Under the pieces are notes generated by a model. It was not told the DNA's origin, made no database searches, and saw nothing but the letters and a program-made list of their open reading frames with translations. A DNA stretch of 64,000 nt from Lyophyllum atratum (Eukaryota; Basidiomycota; Agaricomycetes; Agaricales; Lyophyllaceae), in NCBI GenBank assembly GCA_014905825.1, contig JACGCN010000001.1, positions 2,728,001 to 2,792,000 of the forward strand, in the 5' to 3' direction. This document shows, piece after piece, positions 45,864 through 56,009 of this stretch. The translations under genes and the position numbers were made by a program. Position 1 is the stretch's first letter, and the number at the start of each line of letters is the position of its first letter.

Positions 45864-48316
45864 TCACGACCAGCGCCCATTTGCTCCAGGAAGGATGGCG
45901 CTGATACCTGGTAGCGATAGCCGAGAGTTTGGTGTTGATGAGCTTCCTCCCGTGGAATAGGGCGGATAATCCGATGGCTGTGAAGGCCCTGGATATGAGT
46001 CGGCGTAGCGCAGAGGCGGAATGGGGGCAGAGCGTGATGTACTGTAGTCAACAGTGTTGCTAGATGCGGTGCGATGCGGTATTGGATCAATTCTGCTCTT
46101 CTTCCAGATTTGCTCCGTTGGTGAAGTCGATGAGGGCTCATGATCCGTTGCCTTCCGTTTCGCAGCTTGTCTGGTTGGAGGAGGCTCATCGTCGTCGGAG
46201 TCGGCGGTAAGGTCGATCACGGACTGTGATTGTGTTTGGGGTACAGATCCTCCATCATACGATTGGGATGCACTCGCAAGCGACGGAGATAATTCGCGCT
46301 TCACCTGCCCCTCGTCTTCGTCATCTGAGTCGAGAACGAATATTTCCTGATTATTTGCCTTGGCCTTTCCGTTCACATCAGCTTTAGACGGAGAGCGAGA
46401 TGCGGGCTGTGAAACGGATGGAGGCTTTCGAATTGGTGCCGTAGACACAGGATGTGATGCCTTCCACGAGGCAGATCCATACTTGTTGTCGGAGGTATGC
46501 CACTCGCCATCGGCTTCGACAATGACATCCTCCACACTCTCTGGGGTTTGCTTCAAGATTTCGTCAAAGTATCTGAGGACGTCTTGAGGATGTTAGGGTT
46601 ATTTGTGTGAGTGGAATGCTCATACCCATCGATGATCAGATCCTTCGAGTCCAAAGCCCGCTCACACGTAGGACATAACCACGTAGTTGTTTGCTCCATG
46701 ACCGAGAACCAAGATGTTGCATCAAAACACTGGGGATGAACGCATAGCAAAGAGCGACAAGGTGTATTCACACGCATATAACTCAGCTGGGGCTCGAGGT
46801 GAAGCTCATATTCCAAAGAAGTAAAAACGGGACATACTGGGCATTTCAGTGACATCTTTTGCGGTCCAGCCACAATGTCATCATCCTCTGACAGAGAGGC
46901 AATCACTGCGGCGGCGGCGACTTAGTTAGGGAGAATTACACGGAAGGTTAAAATGCGCACTGGATTGCCGGATATGGTGACTGCTCTTGTATTTTGTGGC
47001 CTTCAAATCGGCTACAAGACGTTCCACTGTTGTGGCATCGACGAGCATCACGACAATGTAATATTTCTATGCTCCGGTCTAAGCAATAGAAGTCGACGGA
47101 CAGATGGGATCCTGACCTTGGATTGAACAGGTTGTTGGCTGTTGACATACACCATCTCGATTTTGTTTGCAAGTGTAGTAAGTCGGCAATATTTGCCAAT
47201 ATCAGGAGGAGGAGCAGTTCCCGGCTTCTTTTTGAGTCCTTTCAGATTGGCCGTCAATTGGACATTGTTCACGCGAACTTCGCATGTTGGGGGGAATTCG
47301 ATAGGGCAAGGAACATGATTAGATCGGAACGAGTGCGGTCCAGGATAGAATATGGAGGAGGTACAAAACAAGCGGAGTTGGTACTTAGAGCTAAGTTGAA
47401 AACCAAGGCTCAGTGAAACGAAGACCAAAAATCTCAGAGATAGCGCCTACTTGGGGGACTTCAGCTTTGCAAGATGATCATTGGTAAGTGTAAATGAGAG
47501 TGTCTGCTGTCGACGATCCGTTGCACTGGTAGACTCTGCGTTCAAAAGTTTCAGCACCAGCCGAGCATGAAGCCCAAACATTCAAACCTGGACATTCTGT
47601 CACACTCGACGCAGCCTGATCAATCTGAAAGAAAGGAGACTCCTTGAATCGTATGCCTGATATTGGTCAGAAAGAGCCAAAGATAGACAAGAAGAAGACA
47701 CACCTGTCGGTTTGGCTGCAGAAGAGGAAGGAATGGAGCCTGAGGGTTTCCGAGGAGGGGCATATGGGTCATAGCGGGCAATTGAACTTGACCCGGGCGT
47801 GGCGCCATAGGGAGCATTTTTCATCATGTTCGTCATAGAATGATTATGCGTAGTAGGAGGTGGCAGGACGGCCGGGTTGACAGTCATCCGGCTTGGTGTG
47901 TAACTGCAAATTCATAAGTTAGGATGAGGAATAAGCGCGATTGAGCATGGCGGTATGAAACCCCTTTGTCCAGAGAATCAAAAGAAGTAATTCCCGTTAC
48001 TCACACTCCGGTGTTCCTCACTTGTGTTATAATCGCCTTCCCCTTAATCCATCTATCCTCCATGTTTTGTGCTCTCCACAAGTCCAATGTAGCGACAATC
48101 CTGTCAATGACTTCCTGTTTTTTACCGGTCTTGGCAATATGCGTGGAACATTCCTCGTTAAAGCCAGACAGAATCTGTTTAAGCCTATCCACGATGTTGT
48201 TCTTAACAGTATGGCGAATGGCCTGTGTGGGCGAACAATCTTCATAAGCGATGGAAAGAAGTGCCGTAAACGCGGGGACGTACGTCAAAGTCAGACCAAA
48301 CGTCCGTGCTCGTCAT
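45864..48316 (-). CDS. SIZ1: PIAS/Siz-type SUMO E3 ligase
   Basis: The first exon reads MTSTDVWSDFD and joins to AIRHTVKNNIVDRLKQILSG, NEECSTHIAKTGKKQEVIDR, an N-terminal SAP domain. The PINIT domain follows at 47048-47428 (VPCPIEFPPTCEVRVNNVQL, LKGLKKKPGTAPPPDIGKYC). The SP-RING is MSLKCPLSYMRVNTPCRSLL, HPQCFDATSWFSVMEQTTTW and LCPTCERALDSKDLIIDGYF, with the Cys/His zinc ligands visible. The acidic SUMO-interacting type segments FVLDSDDEDEG and VIDLTADSDDDE come after it, then a disordered tail ending NGRWS. It would transfer SUMO from Ubc9 to nuclear targets. Introns break both domains. Confidence 0.93.
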
Positions 48317-48513
48317 TGCTCTCTCGTCGTCGCGAAGAAAATATCACGTAGATTACTGTGGACGAAACTGCAGGCCACTCCCTCAAGCCGCTCAGTGAAC
48401 TGTGATTGACTAGTGTTTGGTTTCACTTATCAATCCAAGCATGAATAAATAACGGAGATTACTTTCAGCGGCTATCTTAACGCTTGCCAGAAGTCGCTTT
48501 CCACCCCTTCACT

Positions 48514-49410
48514 ATGTCTTCTGCAGACGATTATGACAGCCTTTCCAAAGAGGAGCGCGAAGCTCGTGACAAAGTAGATCGCGCAAGAGAACAAGCAGAG
48601 CAAGCCGGTACGCGTAGTATATCTTCTAAACATAGCCTCATACATACATACGATCGCCATTTAGCCTTGCCATACAAATGGACTCAAGAATTGGCAGAGC
48701 TTGACATCAATATATCTGTGCCCAAGGGTACCAGGGCGAAAGATCTTGTGGTCACAATTGGGAAGAAGAAGCTCAGCGTCGGTCTCAAAGGTCAGGAAAA
48801 GATCCTTGACGGCGAACTTTGCCAGGAGATCAAAATCGAAGAGAGCACATGGACCCTAGGTGCGTGTTCTCTCTATCGACGTACCTATTCCCTCACATTT
48901 CCAAAGAGGATAGTCAGACTGTTCTTATTCATCTGGAAAAGTTAAACAAAGAGCGCTGGTGGGAGAACGTTCTCACCCACCACCCCAAAATCGATACTCG
49001 AAAGATCGAACCTGGAAATAGCAAACTTAGCGATCTTGACGGGGAGACAAGGTGCGCCCTCTTGTTGATATGCACAGAATTCAACTTGAAATTCTTTGAA
49101 GGGGAATGGTCGAGAAAATGATGGTACGGCGTCTCCCTCGATTTCATGTCAAAGCTGAATAGGATGGGTGTTCCAGTTTGATAACCAGCAAAAGGTGATC
49201 GTCCATGCTTATATTAGATAGAGTTGTCCATGTTGGCTGACAGCTGCACAGCAATTGGGGAAGCCCACGTCTGACGAATTGAAAAAGATGGAGGTGAGCC
49301 TATCTCTTTCACATGTAGCCGACACTTTCGATTGCATTCCATGGTAGGCTCTGAAAAGATTCCAAGATGCTCACCCTGAAATGGACTTCTCTAACGCCAC
49401 AATATCATAA
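48514..49410 (+). CDS. NUDC: NudC-like CS-domain protein
   Basis: Starts [20 protein letters not shown], a charged N-terminal helix, then the CS (p23-like) domain: [59 protein letters not shown], then [20 protein letters not shown]. The C-terminus reads [20 protein letters not shown] and MDFSNATIS. NudC family proteins are Hsp90 co-chaperones; in Aspergillus NudC is needed for nuclear migration through the dynein/LIS1 system. The KPTSDELKK...L..F...HPEMDFS tail is the family hallmark. The longer open frame upstream starts at a TTG, so the ATG at 48514 was taken. Confidence 0.93.
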
Positions 49411-49654
49411 GGTATGTACAGTCCCTTCTGTGTACGATCGTAATCGTCGGACTCACAAGATCTGGTGGAGCTGACTCTTCGGGCGTTTTTCCCCTGTAGC
49501 CCCATCTGCTCTAAGTATCTCTCCAAGATTTACGAGTCCGCTGCTAGGTTTTCTAGGTGTAAATCAGACATCAACAATTGCCGAGTGAAGGCTTCCAGAA
49601 GGATGATATTGGTTACATTCGGATAGGTATTTATTGTAAAGAAATCAAGAAGAA

Positions 49655-52005
49655 TCAAACCTTTCGTCGTTTGCCTGTTCCAGGTGCAAGACTAGTGACA
49701 CTTTTGCGTTTGATGCTCTCTACTAGGGATTTCAAGTTGGTGTCTTCGTTGCCCTTCTGTTTTCCCGTCGAACCGAGTTCTGAGCCTTTACTAGTGAGGT
49801 CCTTCTGACGTCTAGATCGCTCCTTCAAGAACGCTTCCATGTTGCTTGTCTTCTTGTAGCTACAGAAAGACCCGTCAGCAGATGAAGGCTAAGTTGCCAT
49901 AAGCACGTACTGAGGATTAGTTGGATCAATCGCATAGTGATGATCTTCATGAAGAGCTTTGAAACGTTCGTCATTGACGTTAATCGTAAAATCAGCTTGA
50001 ACTTCATTGTCATCCTCGTTTTTGTCGTCCTTTCTCTTCTTCCCCTTCCGACGCGCGTTTTTCTCGGCCTTGAGGACCGATTTCAAGTTGAAGTGGTTGG
50101 GTTGAGCGCCCGGGTCATCGGATTGGACGAGGAGTGCCAATTCCTCAGCAGTGGTTGAGGCTCGCGTCACAGTTTCCGGCGAGGCGTGCCGAGCCTTTCC
50201 ACTGCGCTTGTTCTTGCCCTTGCCCTTTGCGGTGTCCTCATCGACTTCTTGCCCATCCCCTCCAAAATCGAAAAAGTCATCTTTGTCTTGTATTCCACCG
50301 GCTTCGTTCGTGACGGCCTTCTCCTTGACTTCATCTTTTCTCTTCTTCCGCTTTTCCCTCATCTTCCGCTGATACTTGTCGAGAGTGGTCTCCTCTTCCT
50401 CCTTCTTTTCGCTTAATCCAGGGGTGAAAGTTATCTCCATATCGACAGCCCCTGGATCACTGTCTTCGCCGCCCCAACCCTCTGGCAAGTCATCGTCCTT
50501 CGCCAGAAGTAGTGCTCGCAGCTTAGCACGCGATGTCTTTTTTTCTTTGGCCCGGGACTTGGGTGCCGCTTGGATGGTCTCCGAATCGGACTCTGAAGAT
50601 GACGATGCAAGATACGCCCTGAAGTCAGCATCCTCGATTTCCTTTTTGGAGAGTGTGCGTCGGGTGATTTGGTTCCGCTCTGGATCATCGTCGTCCCAAG
50701 TCAGCTTCACTTTGGAATGTCGGAGAGCCTGCAATAGTGGTTAAAGTTTTAGCCATGGGCGAGATACTTTACAAAGAGGACTTACAGCAGTCACGAAATC
50801 TACGCCTTTGTAGACGGTATTAGAGTCGTCCGTGGCTTCGTCTCTATACGACATCGTCAATGGTGCAATGTTTAGAAGCTGGGTTTTAGTCACCTGAATA
50901 CGCTGTCGAAGGTCATGTCATCGGCAACATAACTGAGGTCGAAAACATTTGCCGAACGTTCCAGCTCCGTGCCTTCTAATTCACGATATATGTGAGAAGC
51001 CGCATCCACTGTATCGCATGTTATGATGGCATAGTAATACCTATTGGCTTTTTATGAGAGAGAGAACACACAACAGGGACGAGCATCGACTTACCGAAGG
51101 CGTTCGAGTTGGTAGTTCCTGAGTGCATCTTTGTCATAGTCATCTTCATCCCCGACCTCGTAAATGTTCTGTGCGTTGATCTCTTCGTCTTCATTACCCT
51201 TCCTTTTGAAAATTTCCGGGGGCGGTCCTTCAGTCTCCTCACGCGCCATTCTCTCCTTGCCGAATTCGCTCGGATAGACTCGAACACTAAGAACCTTTCC
51301 GCGAGCAATGTTACTGGTCGCTTCCTTGGCCGAATGATCGGCATTCGTAGGCACCCGTGAAGAAGCCGCAGGAGCGGTGGGAGAAACAAGAGATGAACAA
51401 ATCTTGAAGAGGTGACTGGCACGAACATGGTCCCAGTCCAGATTGACCACGGCTAGACGATGTGTACGTGTGCCCTCCAGTTCGTCCTCTTCTGGATTCG
51501 CCTTGTTATACGCGGCTGCCTGCGCGTCCAGGTCTGCGAAATCCGTTTCGTCGAGATCGATTTCGGCGTGGAGGTCATGAGGGATAGTGATTGGCCGTGC
51601 GCTATCATGTCCAGTGGGTTCATCGCTATCGTCTGAGGCCAGGGCAGCCTGATTTTCCTCGTCTTCCTCATCAGAAGACTCCAGGAGTACTTCTCCACGA
51701 GCATAGTCAAGGACCGTCTTCGGTTCCGCGTCTTCTTCATCGTTTTCGAGGTGATAAAAACGCCTCAGATTGTCTTTCTCATGAGTGCCCGAGATCGGGC
51801 GTCCATACTTGTCCACTCGACCTAGCGGCGACAATTTATTAATTTATTATGCAGAAGAATCATTCAATGTACCAGCTTTGTGGGCAGCCTTGTCTGTGGA
51901 GAAGACGGTCTTGAAGCGATCGTCTACGACGACCTTTGCCTCCTTTTTTCTGGGGCGACGAAAGCGAGGGTCGGACTTGAGCCTTGCAAAGCGTGTATCG
52001 GCCAT
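49655..52005 (-). CDS. ESF1: Nucleolar pre-rRNA processing protein ESF1
   Basis: Starts MADTRFARLKSDPRFRRPRK, KVVVDDRFKTVFSTDKA, KGRVDKYGRPISGTHEKDNL, the conserved ESF1 N-terminus. Then come an acidic stretch (LLESSDEEDEENQ), LAVVNLDWDHVRASHLFKIC, VRVYPSEFGKERMAREETEG, the Lys-rich middle (KKEEEETTLDKYQRKMREKR), DFTINVNDERFKALHEDHHY with AIDPTNPQY, and the C-terminal SYKKTSNMEAFLKERSRRQK. ESF1 is a nucleolar protein needed for 18S rRNA production. The acidic and basic low-complexity runs are normal for it. It is divergent from the repeat peptide precursor with about 300 bases between. Confidence 0.94.
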
Positions 52006-52307
52006 GGTGGAGGAGGGTAAAAATATATGGTCACGTGAAGGACAGCCCTGACGACTTGGACGTGACTTGATCAAGTTGATGCGCAACCATCATCGTTGTG
52101 CGCGCGGTATATTAAGAAGCGATGCCTGAGTCTACCACCATTCCATCTTTCCTTCTCTCTTTCCTGTCCGTATCTTCCCTGTTTTCTCCTCTTCTCAGCT
52201 CACCGTTTTCCTTCTAGTTCTTCGTTTCAGCTGCAGGCCCGGACGCCTTCCCTTCTCTTCTATCCCTTCAAACTGTCCACAAGTACAACCACTCTCCGAT
52301 AATCACA
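52006..52307 (+). promoter_or_regulatory. Promoter and pyrimidine-rich leader of the repeat precursor
   Basis: A 302-base divergent spacer. TATATTAA lies at 52108-52115, about 190 bases before the repeat precursor ATG. A long C/T-rich stretch at about 52140-52260 follows (runs such as CTTCCCTGTTTTCTCC). TATA plus a CT-rich leader is common in strongly expressed fungal genes, so the precursor may be highly transcribed; that is inference. Confidence 0.5.
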
Positions 52308-52870
52308 ATGTTCTCTCACACAACCATCTTTGCTGCTCTGGCTCTTCTCCTGGCTGGTCAGGCTCTTGCTTTGCCTGTTCCCACCACCGCAAGTCCCATA
52401 ATTGTTTTTCTTCTTCTATTCTGCGCTAATTATCTTGTCAGTCTCCTGTTGGCGTTGTCTCGGAGGCGCTGAAGACAATACCCGTTTATGTCAAACGCCA
52501 GATTCCTGCCGAGATCGCGGTCAAGTCCCTCGACGGCAATGTCGTGCCCTACACCAAGCGCCAGATTCCAGCCGAGATCGCGGTCAAGTCCCTCGACGGC
52601 AATGTCGTGCCCTACGCCAAGCGCCAGATTCCAGCCGAGATCGCTGTCAAGTCCCTCGACGGCAATGTCGTGCCCTACACCAAGCGCCAGATTCCAGCCG
52701 AGATCGCGGTCAAGTCCCTCAACGGTAAGGTCGTGCCCTACACCAAGCGCCAGATTCCTGCCGAGATCGCGGTCAAGTCCCTCAACGGCAAGGTCGTGCC
52801 CTACACCAAGCGCCAGATTCCTGCCGAGATCGCGGTCAAGTCCCTCAACGGCAAGGTCGTGCCCTACTAA
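52308..52870 (+). CDS. Secreted precursor with six Kex2-bounded peptide repeats
   Basis: Two exons, 52308-52388 and 52442-52870, give 169 residues. Residues 1-21 are a signal peptide (hydrophobic AALALLLAG, likely cut after ALA). A short pro-segment follows (LPVPTT, then SPVGVVSEALKTIPVYVKR) ending in the first Lys-Arg. Then come six copies of QIPAEIAVKSLxGxVVPY. Copies 1-3 have D and N at the two variable positions, copies 4-6 have N and K. Copies 1-5 are followed by T-K-R (A-K-R after copy 2); copy 6 ends at the stop after VVPY. Kex2 would cut after each Lys-Arg, and carboxypeptidase trimming would leave identical 18-19-residue peptides with N-terminal Gln. This is the KEP (Kex2-processed repeat protein) plan, shared by alpha-factor, fungal repellents and dikaritin RiPP precursors. 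It has no CaaX box, unlike basidiomycete mating pheromones. The intron is GC-AG. Function is unknown. Confidence 0.85.
52389..52441 (+). other. GC-AG intron in the repeat precursor
   Basis: The 53-base intron runs from GCAAGT to TTGTCAG, with a GCTAAT branch-like element near its end. Using the GC donor keeps phase 0 and joins ALPVPTT to SPVGVV; the overlapping GTCCCA donor would shift the repeats out of frame. A weaker GT donor 12 bases upstream (GTTCCC) would also keep frame and shorten the pro-segment by four residues. Confidence 0.6.
52499..52867 (+). repeat. 63-base tandem coding repeat, six copies
   Basis: Units at 52499-52561, 52562-52624, 52625-52687, 52688-52750, 52751-52813 and a 54-base last unit at 52814-52867. 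Copies differ at a few bases only: CCT or CCA for Pro, GCG or GCT for Ala, GGT or GGC for Gly, and the GAC/AAC and AAT/AAG changes that separate the first three from the last three. No copy carries a stop in any forward frame. Confidence 0.95.
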
Positions 52871-53257
52871 AGCATTGGTGAGTACCTAAGTAGCTGAAAT
52901 CGGTAGATTCCTATCTAATGCAGTTATGCAGTTGACGCATCGAGCTTGACGCTCTCGGATGTGATGTTGTGATGTCGTGTTTTGTCGAGGTGTTTTATGC
53001 GCTGGAAGGACCCTTCTGGACACGGGACATGAATTCTTTTGCGTTTTCAATCATCTTCAATACGCTTGTCGTTCTTTACAGCACAGTTATACGAGGATTG
53101 GAAGGAAGAAAAGCTCACGTCTGCGCATAAGATTAGGATACCGATGCATCGCCCCGTATAAAAGTACGCGGTATGTATCTCCGAAGATGCCGTATACAGC
53201 CATGGTCGTGTGGATACGACAAGGATACGAGACAACATGCCACAGCATAGGACGCCA
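52871..53257. other. 3' region of the repeat precursor
   Basis: About 390 bases between the precursor stop and the stop of the convergent EED-like gene. A possible 3' UTR intron donor (GTGAGTACC) starts at 52878. No further copy of the peptide and no convincing gene is seen on either strand. Confidence 0.4.
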
Positions 53258-55238
53258 TCATTGAGTATCGAGTGTCAAACGTCTAGCTTTCCAGATCCAT
53301 ATAGCTCCTTTCATAACTTGGCTCTCTTTTATACCGAGACCAATGATAGTCGTCCCATTCATCCCCATAGCGCACGCCATCAGCTTCGCAGGTTCAATGC
53401 TGGTTTCCGCTTCTGTTGTAAGCTCCCAAGTCGCAATCTCCGGGGGTATATCTCTTCGGCTTATGTTTGCAGCCTCGCTACCGTCGCCTAGATGTATTTG
53501 ACCTGCGTCGAGAGGGAAAGGAAGTGGTTTACGAGGCTGCAGGTGAATCACATTGAACATTCTGATTATGTTCGATTTCGGGCATGTGAAGAGAACTACG
53601 GGGTCATGGCTGGGTGATTGATAGACCTGCAATGTGGAAACATCAAATTGCGTTGACACCTTCGGGAAGGAGAAGGCAGATATTATTTTGAATGAATCTA
53701 CGTGTTAAAGCTCAATAGATGCGAAAATCTCGCTCCGTAATAGCGACTTACTGCTCTCCTGATAATCCTAACGTTTGCGTTAGACAATAAACAAGTTGCA
53801 ACAGCAGGATTACATACAGATGCACATCCTCGTAAGACATCCTGGCGTATGTCTTCTCTACCCGGTGGAAAGAAGCGGCTCAAGCCCAGCCATCGCCAAA
53901 CGACCAGCTGACCGGGTTCAAGAGAATTTGTCTTCATATCTGAGTTATCAGAGTGCTCCTTCATGATTGCTGGGGCACTATGTGTCAAGAGAAGATCTGG
54001 CTGTAGCCTACGACAGTCAGTGAGCTCGTAAATGGCAGCTGAGAATGTGATCGTGCTCGCACCATGTAATTGATAACACTCGGGCTGCATGAATCCTGCT
54101 ACTGCTGAATAAGGGCTTGTCTTCACGAGCAAGCACGTCAGTAAAAGCGCGAGGAACATGCCAGATTTTGACCAGTCTATCGAGCTAGAATATCCCTTTC
54201 AATCAGGATTCTTCGTATTATGGCGATCTCTGCTCACGCCGCATGTTGCAATAATCGGAAAATCTGCATGAAAGGCCTTTATAGAATTTATTAGTCGAGC
54301 TGCAGTGTGAGGAGTCAAATGACTCACGGCTCCCAGTACAGCAGCCTGGTGTCCACCAGAACGTCCCCCCATCAAAACTATGATGCACCGACCAATACCC
54401 TTCCCTTCGATTTCCGTCATGTGTAGACCATGTGCAGCACCTGCGAGACTGGAGGCTGTACCCGGTGGCCAACACGGGTTTACAGTGTCTTGCTGAGGGC
54501 GAAGCTGCAGATCATAGATCCGGGTCGAATAATCCCTTGACGTGGTGCAAAACAGGTTTGTGTTGGTGGGATGAACAGCGATCGAAGTGATGGCCTAATA
54601 CCCGTCAAAATCACCTCAGTAATGCGGCGGAAAAGGACTGCGATTCTTACACCACCGTGACCACGAAGATAGCCTGCAAGTGCCTCCTTCTTGACATTGT
54701 AAATGTACAACAGACTCAGATATGAGAAGAGCACAAGTGGTTCAAGTGGTGACGATGGATCTAAGGTCCAAGCAACGTTTATACAATCGGTAGGAAGAGC
54801 CTTTAAATCTTTATCACTCTGACAGAGAGAATGGTTCGTAGTTGACGCTGCACAGGGCAGAATGAAGAACGTACGAGGGGTACTTTGTAGCAGACTGGAT
54901 TCTTGGCCTGCTGAGTGAAGAAAACATACATTTTACGAGTTCCACCGACAGCTACCGCGTCCGAGAACTCGTCAATCATGGCCGCCCATTCTGCCGGTGA
55001 AATTGTATGATGTCCGTTCCAGAGAGTCTGCAACGAATCGCGTGTCCATGGAAAGAAGGCAATTGATCGAAAAGGCGGGGCGGCCGATTCACGATTTGCC
55101 TGTGGACACGGTGAGGGAAGAGAGCGATAGAAAGCAAGGAAGAGAACGAACGTATATATTTTTTGCGAGAGAGAATGGAGGAGGGGAGGTGCGGTCCTTG
55201 TACCAGGGCACCTCGGACTCGTCCAGTGGCGGCAACAT
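53258..55238 (-). CDS. EED: EED/ESC-like WD40 protein (candidate PRC2 subunit)
   Basis: Starts MLPPLDESEVPWYKDRTSPP; an intron then leads to ANRESAAPPFRSIAFFPWTR. WD40-type segments follow: ALAGYLRGHGG, AITSIAVHPTNTNLFCTTSR with DYSTRIYDLQ, GRCIIVLMGGRSGGHQAAVL, AAFHADFPIIATCG, then TDCRRLQPDLLLTHSAPAIM, PGQLVVWRWLGLSRFFPPG, and IPPEIATWELTTEAETSIEP. The order (GHG..I..I..HP..., GG..GH...VL, CG, then D-C-x-R-x-x-x-DLLL-x-x-S) follows EED/ESC, where an intact DCVRW-LGDLILSKS block is typical. EED reads H3K27me3 and activates the EZH2-type methyltransferase in Polycomb repressive complex 2. Exon borders inside are partly approximate; another WD40 family is possible. Its start codon is 72 bases from that of the complex I gene, on opposite strands. 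Confidence 0.7.
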
Positions 55239-55310
55239 GGCAAGCCCCAAATAGGCAACAATCGGGACATTGCGTTCAGAATCACTGGCCCGTTCAACAG
55301 AAAACCCATC

Positions 55311-55869
55311 ATGCCTGACTCATACAGTCCCAAGCCCTCCCTCAAATACGCCTCTATAGTAGGCCTGCAGGGTGTTGGTATTGGCGCGTTCATTAGCGCC
55401 ATCCAAAATGCTCTCGGGAACCACCCCAAAGGAGCCATGGGTTTCGTGACACGAAGCGGGGGGACAATCGGTTTTTTCGGTCAGTTGCTTCACCCAGAGC
55501 ATATCTGTCACATTCATGCTCTCTCATAGCCGCTATGGGCGCGACTTTTGCCTTGACTGAGTCAGTTGTGGCCAACACGCGCCGTAAAGATGATGCAGTG
55601 AACGGGGCAGTTGGTGCATGTGCTGCTGGATTTTTGGCGGGAATAAGAGGTGTGTCCGAGCCGCGAAATGACATTGATTTTCAGCTTATTTCGTTCCAGC
55701 GCGCTCAATACCGATGGCACTGGGTTCTTGCGTGGTTCTTGGTGCTGCGATGGGGACCTTCGACTACGCCGGCCAGTTAACCGGCGAGGCTGGATCGACA
55801 CCAGAGGAGAGGCGGAAAAGGTTCTTCAAGCATCCACCGAAACCACTTGTAGAGGCAACGGCTGAATGA
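55311..55869 (+). CDS. NDUFA11: Complex I subunit, NDUFA11/B14.7-like (Tim17 family)
   Basis: Starts MPDSYSPKPSLKYASIVGLQ, then GVGIGAFISAIQNALGNHPK and GAMGFVTRSGGTIGFF. After an intron come AAMGATFALTESVVANTRRK, DDAVNGAVGACAAGFLAGIR and ARSIPMALGSCVVLGAAMGT; the end reads FFKHPPKPLVEATAE. The Gly-rich helices and the A-x-A-E-S-x-V-A-N-x-R pattern mark the Tim17/Tim22/NDUFA11 superfamily, and the LR(E/K)K-D-D-x-x-N-x-x-x-G-G segment with this short C-terminus suits the fungal complex I 21.3 kDa-type subunit. The protein sits in the inner mitochondrial membrane arm of NADH dehydrogenase. Confidence 0.85.
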
Positions 55870-56009
55870 ATAACATGGTTGCACGCTGAACTTAGCTATA
55901 TGTACCCCAGTGAACTGGACAGTCGGTGGGCAACAAACATCCTCATAACGGTACAGAGACAATCCGTACATCGCAGCGGTAACATCAGATACTAATAATG
56001 AATACTGTA

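Noticed and set aside
52308..52870. Reading the repeat protein as a mating pheromone precursor of the usual mushroom type
   Set aside because: Basidiomycete pheromone precursors are short and end in a CaaX prenylation box. This one has a signal peptide, many Lys-Arg sites and ends VVPY.
52402..52889. Two alternative + strand open frames through the tandem repeat (108 and 133 codons, Arg/Ser/Pro rich)
   Set aside because: They are out-of-frame shadows. The 63-base repeat has no stop in any forward frame. Only the frame with KR sites joins a signal peptide in phase and has changes that are mainly silent or conservative.
55239..55438. Extension of the EED-like minus-strand frame upstream to 55438
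   Set aside because: The upstream part overlaps the complex I gene on the other strand, and the ATG at 55236-55238 opens a first exon that splices in phase.
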